Assembly: GCA_051881075.1 (NCBI GenBank)
Contig: JBJEPE010000033.1
Location: 3,638-67,637, forward strand
DNA length: 64,000 nt
Direction: 5' to 3'
Source: RUG14223 sp051881075
Lineage (GTDB): Bacteria; Bacillota; Clostridia; Oscillospirales; Acutalibacteraceae
Position numbers and translations under genes: made by a program. Below are positions 34,005 to 42,796 of the stretch, piece after piece (the stretch's first letter is position 1; every line of letters begins with the position of its first letter). Below the pieces are notes generated by a model. The model was not told where the DNA came from. It saw nothing but the letters and a program-made list of their open reading frames with translations, and ran no database searches.

Positions 34005-35310
34005 ACAATTTTCCATTACCAAACTATTTTACAACAATAAATTTGTTCTGTTTTTCTCAATCATTGCTTCATTCATAATTTGGCTTTCTTTCGCCTCGGG
34101 CTCTACTGAATCTCTTACCAAGACCATAGACGGCATACGTGTAGATATATCGCTTTCGGATGAAGCAAAAAGTGAAGGGCTCATCGTATTCAGCGGTGAC
34201 GATATAACGGCCGAAGTTACCGTAACAGGTAACAGGGTAACAATTGGTTCGCTTTCTAAAAGTGATATACAAATAGTAGCAGAAAATGCAGGATCAATAA
34301 CCAGACCGGGCAACTATACGCTCAATCTTCGTGCAAAAAAAACAGGCTTAAAGAATGACTACGAGATAGCGTCATCCGTTTATCCATCCAGCGTTACTGT
34401 TTATGTAGACAGATTCAGAGAGCTTGAATTTAATATAGAGGACGGCATGGAATATAAGGTAAACGATAAATACTTTGCTAGTGCCATGACATTCTCTACC
34501 GGTAAAGTAGTCGTATCAGGACCTGAAACAGATATTTCTAAGGTAAAGCGAGTTGCGGTCATAGGTACTATCGAAGAAGAACTGAGCAAAACATGGACGG
34601 GTAAAAAGCAGATAGTACTGTATGATGCCTACGGTTCAAGAATAAATAACAGCCTTATAACCACAGATGTAACTACGGTAGATGTTTCTATACCCTTGTT
34701 GACCAAAAAGACTTTGCCTATTGATATAGAGTATATTAATAAGCCTGACGGAGTAGATATAAGCGAGTTTGTTACTATATCTCCGCCAAACCTTGAGATA
34801 GCCGCAACGGATGAGGCCTTTAAGGAGATAGGCGACAAGCTGATGCTTAAATCTGTAGACTTTTCACAGCTTTTAACTAAAGAAAATAAGTTTACATTCA
34901 CACCCGAATTGCCTGTGGGATGTAAAAATATAGATAGCTCAGAAAGCATTACGGTAACTATAGACCTATCTAAGATGTCACAAAGAACCTATACGGTAAC
35001 TAAATTTGAATTTACCGGGTTGGATGACAATCATCAGGCAACCACTACAAATTCGTTGCTTTCTGTAAATCTTATAGGTCTGCCGTCAGAGCTGAATAAA
35101 ATAAGGAACAGCGATCTTACGGCTATTATTGATTTAAGCAGTAAATCTGACAGCTTTGTAGGTACTACAGAAGTGCCGATTTCTTCATTTAGGATAAACA
35201 ACGGTGAGTGTAACTGCTGGGCTCTAGGAAGCTACAATGTTTATATTAAGGTGTCAGAGAAAACATTGCCTGTAAATGCAAATTCAACGACATCATCAAA
35301 TTTATCATAA
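33994..35310 (+). CDS. cdaR: CdaA regulatory protein CdaR (YbbR domains)
   Basis: The 438-residue product has one N-terminal membrane segment ('FVLFFSIIASFIIWLSF') and about four extracytoplasmic YbbR repeats, recognisable by alternating beta strands such as 'VKRVAVIGTIEEELSKTW'. CdaR binds CdaA and modulates c-di-AMP synthesis. The ATG at 33994 follows GAGGGG by 8 nt; the gene starts inside the end of cdaA. A terminator follows. Confidence 0.92.
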   Translation: MKNRQFSITKLFYNNKFVLFFSIIASFIIWLSFASGSTESLTKTIDGIRVDISLSDEAKSEGLIVFSGDDITAEVTVTGNRVTIGSLSKSDIQIVAENAGSITRPGNYTLNLRAKKTGLKNDYEIASSVYPSSVTVYVDRFRELEFNIEDGMEYKVNDKYFASAMTFSTGKVVVSGPETDISKVKRVAVIGTIEEELSKTWTGKKQIVLYDAYGSRINNSLITTDVTTVDVSIPLLTKKTLPIDIEYINKPDGVDISEFVTISPPNLEIAATDEAFKEIGDKLMLKSVDFSQLLTKENKFTFTPELPVGCKNIDSSESITVTIDLSKMSQRTYTVTKFEFTGLDDNHQATTTNSLLSVNLIGLPSELNKIRNSDLTAIIDLSSKSDSFVGTTEVPISSFRINNGECNCWALGSYNVYIKVSEKTLPVNANSTTSSNLS

Positions 35311-35316
35311 TTAATC

Positions 35317-35348
35317 AACGAGCTTCGCTCAATGCGAGGCTCGTTTTG
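35317..35348 (+). terminator. Terminator after cdaR
   Basis: A 7-bp stem (35317-35323 with 35339-35345, AACGAGC/GCTCGTT) has a 15-nt loop with a possible inner pairing, and ends in TTTTG. It overlaps the ATG at 35332, arguing that cca starts later. Confidence 0.78.
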
Positions 35349-35376
35349 TATAAATGAAAAGGCAAGGAATGAGATA

Positions 35377-36711
35377 ATGGTAATAAATTACCCACAGAAT
35401 GTAGAACTGATATTAAACAGACTAATCTCAAACGGATATCAGGCATACATTGTCGGCGGATGTGTTCGTAACAGTATGCTTGGTTTGCCTGTGCATGATT
35501 GGGATATAACAACAAACGCCACGCCGCAGAATATAATTGATACTTTTAGTGAATACAATAAGATAACCAGCGGAATTAAGCACGGTACCGTAGCGGTGAT
35601 AATCGATAAAATACCATATGAGATAACTACGTTCAGGCATGACGGAGCATATACGGATAATCGTCACCCTGAGGCTGTTGAATTTACAGACCGATTAACT
35701 GATGATCTTTCAAGGAGAGACTTTACCGTTAATGCTATGGCATATTCTCACGCAACCGGTATAATCGATCTTTTCGGTGGGATTGATGATATTAAAGCGC
35801 ACCGCATACGCTGTGTGGGTGATGCAAACAAACGGTTTAACGAGGATGCGCTAAGAATAATGCGTGCATTACGGTTTGCATCTGTACTCAACTTTGATAT
35901 AGAAAGAAATACTGCAAGCGCAATAATAATGAATAGACATTTGCTTAATCATATATCGATAGAAAGAATTAACACCGAATTTTGCGGTATAATTTGTGGT
36001 GAAAATCCTGCAAATATCTTAGATGAATACAGAGAAGTATTCTATGAAATAATCCCTGAGCTTAAACCGTTATATGGCTTTGAACAGCATAATCCACATC
36101 ATGATAAAGATGTATGGAAGCATACCATAACCGCCATAAACCTAGTAAATATCGGGATTATCGAACGTTTGTCCATGCTTTTTCACGATATTGGAAAGCC
36201 GCTTACCTTTACACTTGATAACAGCGGCACAGGCCATTTTTATGGCCATGCAGATGTGGGGGAAAGGATGAGTAAGGCGATATTAGGCCGTCTGCGCTTT
36301 CCAAATGAGGTTATAAAAGATGTTGCCGCAATAGTTAAGTATCATGAATCTCTACGACAAGTAAGCGAAATAACGTTAAAGCATATTCTTCAAAAAATAG
36401 GTCAGGATAGTATGTTCAGGCTCATCAATGTAAACCGTGCTGATATTATGGCGCAATCACAATATCAAAGAACAGAGAAACTGCAAGCCTGTGACGAAAA
36501 GGAAGAATTACTGAAAAAAATAATACGTGAAAATTCCTGCTTTACATTGAGCAATATGAACATAAACGGAAATGATTTGAAACGCTTGGGTGTAAAAGAA
36601 GGTAAGCAAATAGGCGAATTTTTAAAGATACTGCTTGATAAAGTAATAGAAAATGAACTTGAAAATGACTTCGATATACTTAGTCAATATGTAATCGAAA
36701 AACTCATGTAA
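35377..36711 (+). CDS. cca: CCA tRNA nucleotidyltransferase with HD domain
   Basis: The 444-residue class II nucleotidyltransferase adds or repairs the tRNA 3' CCA end. Seen: 'VGGCVRNSMLGLPVHDWDI' with the catalytic DxD-type residues, 'DLSRRDFTVNAMAY', 'RFNEDALRIMRALRFA' and a C-terminal HD domain ('LFHDIGKPL'). The HD domain suggests an added phosphatase activity, as in several bacterial enzymes. The start at 35377 has AAGGA 8 nt upstream. Both tRNA genes in this window already encode CCA, so the enzyme here may serve mainly repair. Confidence 0.95.
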   Translation: MVINYPQNVELILNRLISNGYQAYIVGGCVRNSMLGLPVHDWDITTNATPQNIIDTFSEYNKITSGIKHGTVAVIIDKIPYEITTFRHDGAYTDNRHPEAVEFTDRLTDDLSRRDFTVNAMAYSHATGIIDLFGGIDDIKAHRIRCVGDANKRFNEDALRIMRALRFASVLNFDIERNTASAIIMNRHLLNHISIERINTEFCGIICGENPANILDEYREVFYEIIPELKPLYGFEQHNPHHDKDVWKHTITAINLVNIGIIERLSMLFHDIGKPLTFTLDNSGTGHFYGHADVGERMSKAILGRLRFPNEVIKDVAAIVKYHESLRQVSEITLKHILQKIGQDSMFRLINVNRADIMAQSQYQRTEKLQACDEKEELLKKIIRENSCFTLSNMNINGNDLKRLGVKEGKQIGEFLKILLDKVIENELENDFDILSQYVIEKLM

Positions 36712-36893
36712 TCGGCTTAAACAGTGATATTTTTAGATGTAAAGTTTATATGCTTTATATATTAAAACTAACGTTTTTGAGTAACCGTTTTAATCTTTTA
36801 GAGATTTTTTCAGAGTTATAATATGATAAAGTGTTAAAATAGACAAATTATTTTTATTTTAACTGGTGAAAATACCGAAAAATCATGAAATAC

Positions 36894-36923
36894 TTGCATT
36901 GCAATCCGATTTTATGGTACAAT
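36894..36923 (+). promoter_or_regulatory. Predicted promoter of the PASTA pseudokinase gene
   Basis: TTGCAT (36894-36899) and TACAAT (36918-36923) are 18 bp apart. The rest of the 296-bp cca-pseudokinase interval is AT-rich with no small gene seen. Confidence 0.5.
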
Positions 36924-37007
36924 AAATAAAATTATAATATCTTATTGGTATTATCTGTTTTTACTTTTCTATTTCTTAATAGATTTTCAAAAAAGATGGT
37001 GATGAAT

Positions 37008-38690
37008 ATGACCGATTTACCAAATGAATATACAGATACACAGACCGAGAATGAACAGCGGGTAAACTTTGACTCCTTGGGATGCAAGCCGTATCTTGCG
37101 GAAAATACGGAGCTACAGGGTAGATATACCATAGGCAAGGTAGTTGTTAAGACAAGCGAGAGCGTCCAGTATATCGGCTATGACAATGTTGTAAAAAGTC
37201 CTGTAATAATCAGAGAATTTTTACCGCTCAAGCTTTGTACCAGAGCCGTAGAGAGTGACGAAGTAATAATATTTGAGGATTCCAAAGAGGATTACAATAC
37301 ATATCTAAAGGAATTTTTAGATTATTTCCGTACAATAGCCAGACTGCGTGAGATACCCGCTATTATTTCTATCTATGATATTTTTACTGAGAACAATACG
37401 GCATATACCGTAGAAGATTATGAGGAGCTTATTCCGTTCAACGAGTATTTAAGACGTAGCGGAGGCATACTGGATTGGAGCGTTGCACGTCCTCTGTTCA
37501 TGCCTCTTGCATCTGCACTTTCAATGCTTAACAAAAACGGTGTACGGCATTTAGGCGTTTGTCCTGATAACCTTATGGTTTCATCTACCGGTAAAATTAA
37601 GCTCAGAGGTTTTGCCATGCAATCGTCCAGACGTTCAAACTGCAAGTTTGGCGCTGATCTTCATGCAGGATGTTCTGCCCCTGAGCAGTATGGAACTGAT
37701 ATTGAATTTGACGAGAGAACTGACATATACGGCTTTATTGCCACACTGTTCTATTCACTTACAGGTAAATATCCTGAGCCGGGCAATGTACGCCGCCCTG
37801 ACAGTAAGCTTCTCATAAGCTCTTCACTTGCAAAGCGTATACCGCCGCACGTTATTACTGCGCTTGCCCGTGGTTTGCAGGTTACAAAAGAGCGCAGAAT
37901 ACCGGACTTTGAGAGCCTTCGTGCTCAGCTATCAGCTACGCCTACGGTTAAGAATATTCAGGAAGAAATAACACGTTCAATAGAGATCAAATCCTTATCT
38001 GAAGAAAATGAGAAGCAAAAGGAGTCTTCAGGCGGAATATCAGGGTTTGCATTGGGGATGATTTCCTGTGTTGTTGTATTGCTTGTTCTGACGGTAGTGG
38101 GTATTTTCTGGCTTTCAAGCAATCCGCTTGACGGTTTATTTGATGTAGCGTCAAATCTTACCAGTGAAGCCTCGCTTCCTGACAGCTCTTCTGATTTGCT
38201 TGACGACACAGTACATGAATATATCAAGATACCTAACCTGATAAACGTCAAGTTTGAGGATGCCGTCAAGACAGCAGAAAAGGAAGGTAACTACAAAATA
38301 CTAAGAGCAAATAAGGATGAGTTCAGCGATGATGTTCCTGAGGGCAGCATCATGGAGCAGAACTTAAAAGAGGGTTCTACACAGGTTAAGGGTGTAGCAA
38401 TACTTGTAACAGTAAGTAAAGGCTCTAAAAAGCGTACATTACCTGACATCAAAAACCAAGATCTCGTTTCTGTATCACGCAAGCTCGGTGAAGAGGGACT
38501 TATAGTTCTTTCTTATGAAGAATACAGCGACAAGATTGCTAAGGGTAAGGTAATAGGATACCAAACATACAAGAAGGGTGATAAGGTGGATTACGGTTCA
38601 CGAGTTGTTATACTTGTTAGTAAAGGTCCCAAACCTACTACATCATCGGATGGTTCTTCATTTGAAACCAGCAGTGTAGGTGCAAACTGA
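37008..38690 (+). CDS. PASTA-domain protein with a kinase-like domain lacking catalytic residues (pseudokinase)
   Basis: The 560-residue membrane protein has an N-terminal kinase fold (about residues 35-320), a low-complexity linker, one transmembrane helix (about 346-370) and two extracellular PASTA domains (about 405-540). The three key catalytic positions are changed: the beta-3 Lys is Arg69 (VIIREF), HRD reads HLG (181-183) and DFG reads GFA (201-203). Asn188 and the APE motif ('SAPEQYG') remain, as does the F-helix 'ERTDIYGFIATLFYSLTG'. It may sense muropeptides and signal by binding instead of phosphorylation. The ATG at 37008 is chosen because GGTGAT lies just upstream. Confidence 0.85.
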   Translation: MTDLPNEYTDTQTENEQRVNFDSLGCKPYLAENTELQGRYTIGKVVVKTSESVQYIGYDNVVKSPVIIREFLPLKLCTRAVESDEVIIFEDSKEDYNTYLKEFLDYFRTIARLREIPAIISIYDIFTENNTAYTVEDYEELIPFNEYLRRSGGILDWSVARPLFMPLASALSMLNKNGVRHLGVCPDNLMVSSTGKIKLRGFAMQSSRRSNCKFGADLHAGCSAPEQYGTDIEFDERTDIYGFIATLFYSLTGKYPEPGNVRRPDSKLLISSSLAKRIPPHVITALARGLQVTKERRIPDFESLRAQLSATPTVKNIQEEITRSIEIKSLSEENEKQKESSGGISGFALGMISCVVVLLVLTVVGIFWLSSNPLDGLFDVASNLTSEASLPDSSSDLLDDTVHEYIKIPNLINVKFEDAVKTAEKEGNYKILRANKDEFSDDVPEGSIMEQNLKEGSTQVKGVAILVTVSKGSKKRTLPDIKNQDLVSVSRKLGEEGLIVLSYEEYSDKIAKGKVIGYQTYKKGDKVDYGSRVVILVSKGPKPTTSSDGSSFETSSVGAN

Positions 38691-38713
38691 TATTTAACCG
38701 AACAATAAATTTA

Positions 38714-38757
38714 AAAGCCGTAAAGCTCCTTTTAGGCGCACTACGGCTTTATAATTT
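38714..38757 (+). terminator. Terminator after the pseudokinase gene
   Basis: Nine perfect pairs (38714-38722 with 38742-38750, AAAGCCGTA/TACGGCTTT) are followed by ATAATTTTTA. Confidence 0.72.
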
Positions 38758-38786
38758 TTAATATAGATTTTTTGCATTTTTCACAT

Positions 38787-38816
38787 AAAAACACCCCGTA
38801 CACATCGCATACGGGG
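38787..38816 (-). terminator. Terminator of the XRE regulator gene
   Basis: On the minus strand, a 7-bp GC-rich stem (38810-38816 with 38794-38800, CCCCGTA/TACGGGG) has a 9-nt loop and runs into TGTTTTTATG. Confidence 0.8.
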
Positions 38817-38830
38817 AAAATTGAGAACAA

Positions 38831-39556
38831 TTACTTTTTGTGCTTTTGTGCCGGTGCCTTGCCTGCGTTTTGCAACATTTTATTCTCTGTGCTTTGTATC
38901 AGATTATACAATGAAGTTGCAAAAAGCGGGAACTGCTTAGAAAGTACCTCAGGTGTGATATTTAATGCCTCGCCTTTGCCCAGACCTTCAAGCTCTCCTT
39001 CTGAAATGCCGTTTGTTATCATTTTTACATTTGATTCATTGGCAAGCTGTAACATTGTAGACAAGGCCTGTTCCTGATATTCAGGTACAGAAAACATACC
39101 CTGAGGATTTTTCTCATTAGCTGAGTACAAGATGCGGAACATTTTATAAACAGATGTCATTAAATAGCTTGACACCTCTGTTGTAAGACCCTTGTTGTTG
39201 GTTCTTTGCAGAATATCAAATATAATGTTCAAGGAATTTGCTATCAATTTTTTATTAAGGGTAGGTAAAAGGCTTCCTCTGAACGTATTTTCTTTGCCTG
39301 CACTATCTGCATCCGGTATATCACTTACACTTATTGTAGTTCCCGTACGTTCAGGCGCTTTACCCAAGAGGTAATCACATGACACTCCGTAGTAATCGGC
39401 AACCTTAACTACAAAGTCAAGTCCACATTCCCTTATTCCTTTTTCGTAATGTGAGAGTAGTGCTTGGGATATACCCAAATCACTGGCAACCTGCTTTTGG
39501 CTTATGCCTTTCTCTTTTCTCAATAATGTTATAATTCTTGAAAAATCTGAACTCAT
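38831..39556 (-). CDS. XRE-family transcriptional regulator
   Basis: The 241-residue protein has an N-terminal helix-turn-helix domain (about residues 6-62): 'KGISQKQVASDLGISQALLSHYEKG', then 'VKVADYYGVSCDYLLGK'. The remaining 180 residues are largely helical and of no family I recognise, perhaps a ligand or dimer domain. The C-terminus is basic. GGGGG lies before the ATG. It is divergent from the histidine phosphatase gene; its target is unknown. Confidence 0.86.
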   Translation of the reverse strand: MSSDFSRIITLLRKEKGISQKQVASDLGISQALLSHYEKGIRECGLDFVVKVADYYGVSCDYLLGKAPERTGTTISVSDIPDADSAGKENTFRGSLLPTLNKKLIANSLNIIFDILQRTNNKGLTTEVSSYLMTSVYKMFRILYSANEKNPQGMFSVPEYQEQALSTMLQLANESNVKMITNGISEGELEGLGKGEALNITPEVLSKQFPLFATSLYNLIQSTENKMLQNAGKAPAQKHKK

Positions 39557-39679
39557 TTATTTTCCCCCACTTTAAAAGTGCTACCTATTTAAAAATTCTA
39601 CCCTTTATTATATAATATCTAAGACGATTTGTAAATAAAACTTTTGCAAACAAAATTTTTTAAGATTGGAGTAATTATT

Positions 39680-40303
39680 ATGAAATCTTACCAAATTCAC
39701 CTCATAAGACACGGCGCAATAGCCGAAAACTTAAAAGGTGCATATATAGGTCAAAGCAATCCGCCGCTGTCACATCAGGGCATTGAAAAATTAAAAGAAA
39801 TAATGCAGGAATATGAGTATCCTCAAAATGTTACTCTGTTTACCAGTCCATTAAAGAGATGTGTACAAACCTGCGAGATTTTATATCCAGACCTGACTCC
39901 TGCACGTGTAGACGGATTTATGGAGTGTAATTTCGGAGATTGGGAGGGGAAAACTGCCGTAGAGCTGAAGGATGACCCAAGGTTTGTATCTTGGTTATCC
40001 AGTTCTGATAATAATCCACCGCCAAACGGTGAAAGCGGCGCAGATTTTACCAGAAGAATATGCAAGACCTTTGAACGTTTTGTAAACGGACTTATAAAGA
40101 ACGGTATAACCGACGCCGCAGTAATATCGCACGGCGGTGTAATAATGACATTACTCGCCGTTTACGGCCTGCCGCAAGCCAAACCGTTTGATTGGAAGAT
40201 GGATAACGGATTTGGATTTTCTCTGCGCATAACACCGTCTTTATGGATGCGTGACAGGGTAGCAGAGGTATATTCCTTTACGCCATTAATTAAAAAATCT
40301 TAA
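39680..40303 (+). CDS. Histidine phosphatase family protein (phosphoglycerate mutase-like)
   Basis: The 207-residue enzyme has the catalytic 'HLIRHGAIAEN' with the phospho-accepting histidine, 'FTSPLKRCVQTCEIL', the acidic 'MECNFGDWEG' and the second histidine in 'AVISHGGVIM'. Its pattern is close to alpha-ribazole phosphatase (CobC) and broad-specificity phosphatases. No cobalamin genes are nearby, so the substrate is open. The ATG at 39680 follows GGAG by 8 nt; the frame is open from 39644. Confidence 0.87.
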   Translation: MKSYQIHLIRHGAIAENLKGAYIGQSNPPLSHQGIEKLKEIMQEYEYPQNVTLFTSPLKRCVQTCEILYPDLTPARVDGFMECNFGDWEGKTAVELKDDPRFVSWLSSSDNNPPPNGESGADFTRRICKTFERFVNGLIKNGITDAAVISHGGVIMTLLAVYGLPQAKPFDWKMDNGFGFSLRITPSLWMRDRVAEVYSFTPLIKKS

Positions 40304-40329
40304 TTTTTTATTCTTTTTTCTTTTTTCTA

Positions 40330-40358
40330 TTGACCTTGTGGCGTTCAGGGTATAGAAT
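40330..40358 (+). promoter_or_regulatory. Predicted promoter of the CpsB-type gene
   Basis: TTGACC (40330-40335), 17 bp, TAGAAT (40353-40358), each one base from consensus. Confidence 0.75.
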
Positions 40359-40418
40359 AACTATATCGACAAATTTCGACAATATATAACAGTTATTTAA
40401 AATAAGGTAGTGATTTTT

Positions 40419-41123
40419 TTGAGTGAACAATACGACATTCACACCCATATTTTACCTCGTATGGATGACGGTCCCAAGACGGTTAAAGAATCCATAGAGA
40501 TGCTTAGACGATTAAAAGAACAGGGTGTAAAAAATGTAATATTCACACCTCATTATTACTCAGACAGCGAGAGTATAGACAGCTTTTTGCAACGTAGAAG
40601 TCAATCGTACGATCTTATAAAGAACTCTATACCCGACGATATGAATATAAAACTCGGCAGCGAAGTATATGTATCTGATATTCTTTTTAATAGAGATGAC
40701 CTTACTCCGCTATGTCTGTCAAACAGACGCTACATTTTGCTGGAGTTTCCGTTTTATTCTTCTTTTCATGAGAAGTCATTGGATGATTTGCAGGCTATAA
40801 TGTACAATTACAATGTAAAGCCGGTGCTTGCGCATATAGAACGCTATAAAAGACTACTTGATAGCATAGGCGCTGTTGAGCGTCTTGTCCGTTTAGGATG
40901 TTATCTTCAGGTGGATATTTCTACATTCAATGATTCTATAGCCATGCGTAAGATATCAAAATTATTTGATAGGCACTTAATAGGTCTTATCGCAACAGAT
41001 TGTCATAATATGACGACTAGGATACCGACCTATAGCTATGGAACGAAATATATTGCAGCTAAATATGGTAGAGGGTACTTAGAAAAGATTATGGATAATG
41101 CAAAAGAGATATACGGCGATTAA
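40419..41123 (+). CDS. CpsB/YwqE-type PHP-family tyrosine-protein phosphatase
   Basis: The 234-residue metal-dependent phosphatase begins 'YDIHTHILPRMDDGPKT', whose HxH and Asp bind metal, followed by 'VIFTPHYY', 'EFPFYSSF', 'PVLAHIERYKRLL' and 'LIATDCHN'. In capsule clusters such enzymes dephosphorylate the tyrosine kinase CpsD, but no kinase or glycan genes are in this window. The TTG at 40419 has AAGGTAG 8 nt upstream; a GTG at 40410 overlaps it. A secreted dockerin gene follows after 167 bp. Confidence 0.88.
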   Translation: MSEQYDIHTHILPRMDDGPKTVKESIEMLRRLKEQGVKNVIFTPHYYSDSESIDSFLQRRSQSYDLIKNSIPDDMNIKLGSEVYVSDILFNRDDLTPLCLSNRRYILLEFPFYSSFHEKSLDDLQAIMYNYNVKPVLAHIERYKRLLDSIGAVERLVRLGCYLQVDISTFNDSIAMRKISKLFDRHLIGLIATDCHNMTTRIPTYSYGTKYIAAKYGRGYLEKIMDNAKEIYGD

Positions 41124-41290
41124 GCTGCATTATTTAGCGTTATATAGGATTATACTTTAAAATTTGTCGATGAATACTGCTACTTTGCAACCGTAAAGCA
41201 TATAAACTTTATATTATATATTTTATTTTAGCAACAAAAAACAGTATTTTTATAATTATGATTATTAAAGTATAAAAGGAAATAAAATCC

Positions 41291-42778
41291 ATGAAAACTA
41301 AAATTGTCTTTATAGTTTACTTTATTTTTTTATTCATTACAATTCCTTCCTATAAGTCGTATGCGGCAAGCGTTACATATTCTGAATTGGTGAATAAAGA
41401 TGTTAAATACATCATTGAAGATAATAATATATTTTGCGTTGTAAGCTTGACAGACGACAGTAAGGCTTTCTGCCTATTGATAAGCGACACCGGAGTAACA
41501 AATTACTCGGTTCAGTACAAAGGTACCTTTAACAGCGCCAATTATTTCAACAATACTATTATAATATCGTCCACCTTTTCTCCCGCTTATGTAAAAACAG
41601 ATACGGTTTTAATATGCGCTTATGACGTTACCTGCGGCCGAGATAAAACATACGCATTTGATATAACTGATTGCGAAGATGCAGACCTCATCACGGCTGA
41701 TAATAAAAACAACGGTTATGCTGTATCAACTAAAACTGACTCAAAAACCGTTGACGTTTTTTCGTACGTTACAAACGATTTTTCTAAGCTGGAACCAAAT
41801 GTAGGGAAGATTTTTTCACTTTATCAGGACGGTAGTAATATTTATTTTTTAGGAGTCAACGGATTGGCTGTATTTGATACAAATCTTCATAGCTTTATTA
41901 ATAATATTCCATGCTCTATTCCGCATAAATTAGCATATGTTTGCGATGAAGTGTTATTGACCGAAAACGGCGATATTTACCTGTTTGAAGATAACACACT
42001 CACAAAAGTTGCAAATTGCTGTTACAGTGGTGGAAGTGCATTCTACAACAATGGAAATCTGTTTTATCTTAATGGAAATTCACTGTATGCGTATAATATA
42101 TATTCTGAATGTGATTATTTGGCTTATGATACAGATGATATCATATTGGATTTTGCCGTATCCGATGAGAAAATAGGCATTCTTAAGCAGACATCAACAG
42201 GGGAAATCAACGTAGACTTTATACGCTTTGATAAATTGAACAAACAGATTTTAGATTTGGTAGATGAATTTCTTGCAGAATCTAGTAGTTCTTATATAGG
42301 TTTTTCCCTTGATCCGGATTCTGAGAGTAAAGATAATGCCGAAACATATGCTCCAGACAATCCACCTATCGAAATTTCCGATATAATTTCAAAAAGCTAC
42401 ACCATAGACAGTGTAAATAAGAATATTTACAATTTTTCAGGTGAAATATCGGTCAATAACTTTAAAAGTCTTGCGGATGACAATCTGACCGTTAATATTT
42501 ATCGAGCAGATATGTCTGAAAAGACATCCGGTAATTTGGCAACAGGAATGAAAGTGCTTTTTACAACCTCAGACGGTGAAAGCGATGTATATGACGCAGT
42601 AGTATACGGTGATGTGACCGGTGACGGAAATATAAATTCTAACGACTTAGGCACGATATCCGAACAAATATTAGGCGAGCAAACGCTTGACGGAGTATTT
42701 TATACTGCCGGAGATATAGATAACTCAGGTAACATAAGCTGTGCTGATTGGCTTAAGTTTATGCAACTTTATAACTAA
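41291..42778 (+). CDS. Secreted dockerin protein without recognised catalytic domain
   Basis: The 495-residue product has a signal peptide (about residues 1-26, ending SYA). The body (about 27-340) shows recurrent short beta strands ('NIYFLGVNGLAVFDTN', 'NGDIYLFEDNTLTKV', 'NGNSLYAYNIYSE') suggesting a beta-propeller. A beta-sandwich-like module precedes a C-terminal dockerin from Asp441: DVTGDGNINSND and DIDNSGNISCAD. The recognition pairs (positions 10-11) are SN and CA, unlike the LL and VA of the amylase dockerin. No enzyme signature was found, so it may be a binding or structural subunit. The DprA-like gene starts 18 bp later. Confidence 0.85.
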   Translation: MKTKIVFIVYFIFLFITIPSYKSYAASVTYSELVNKDVKYIIEDNNIFCVVSLTDDSKAFCLLISDTGVTNYSVQYKGTFNSANYFNNTIIISSTFSPAYVKTDTVLICAYDVTCGRDKTYAFDITDCEDADLITADNKNNGYAVSTKTDSKTVDVFSYVTNDFSKLEPNVGKIFSLYQDGSNIYFLGVNGLAVFDTNLHSFINNIPCSIPHKLAYVCDEVLLTENGDIYLFEDNTLTKVANCCYSGGSAFYNNGNLFYLNGNSLYAYNIYSECDYLAYDTDDIILDFAVSDEKIGILKQTSTGEINVDFIRFDKLNKQILDLVDEFLAESSSSYIGFSLDPDSESKDNAETYAPDNPPIEISDIISKSYTIDSVNKNIYNFSGEISVNNFKSLADDNLTVNIYRADMSEKTSGNLATGMKVLFTTSDGESDVYDAVVYGDVTGDGNINSNDLGTISEQILGEQTLDGVFYTAGDIDNSGNISCADWLKFMQLYN

Positions 42779-42796
42779 TTTTAAGGACGGTAATTT

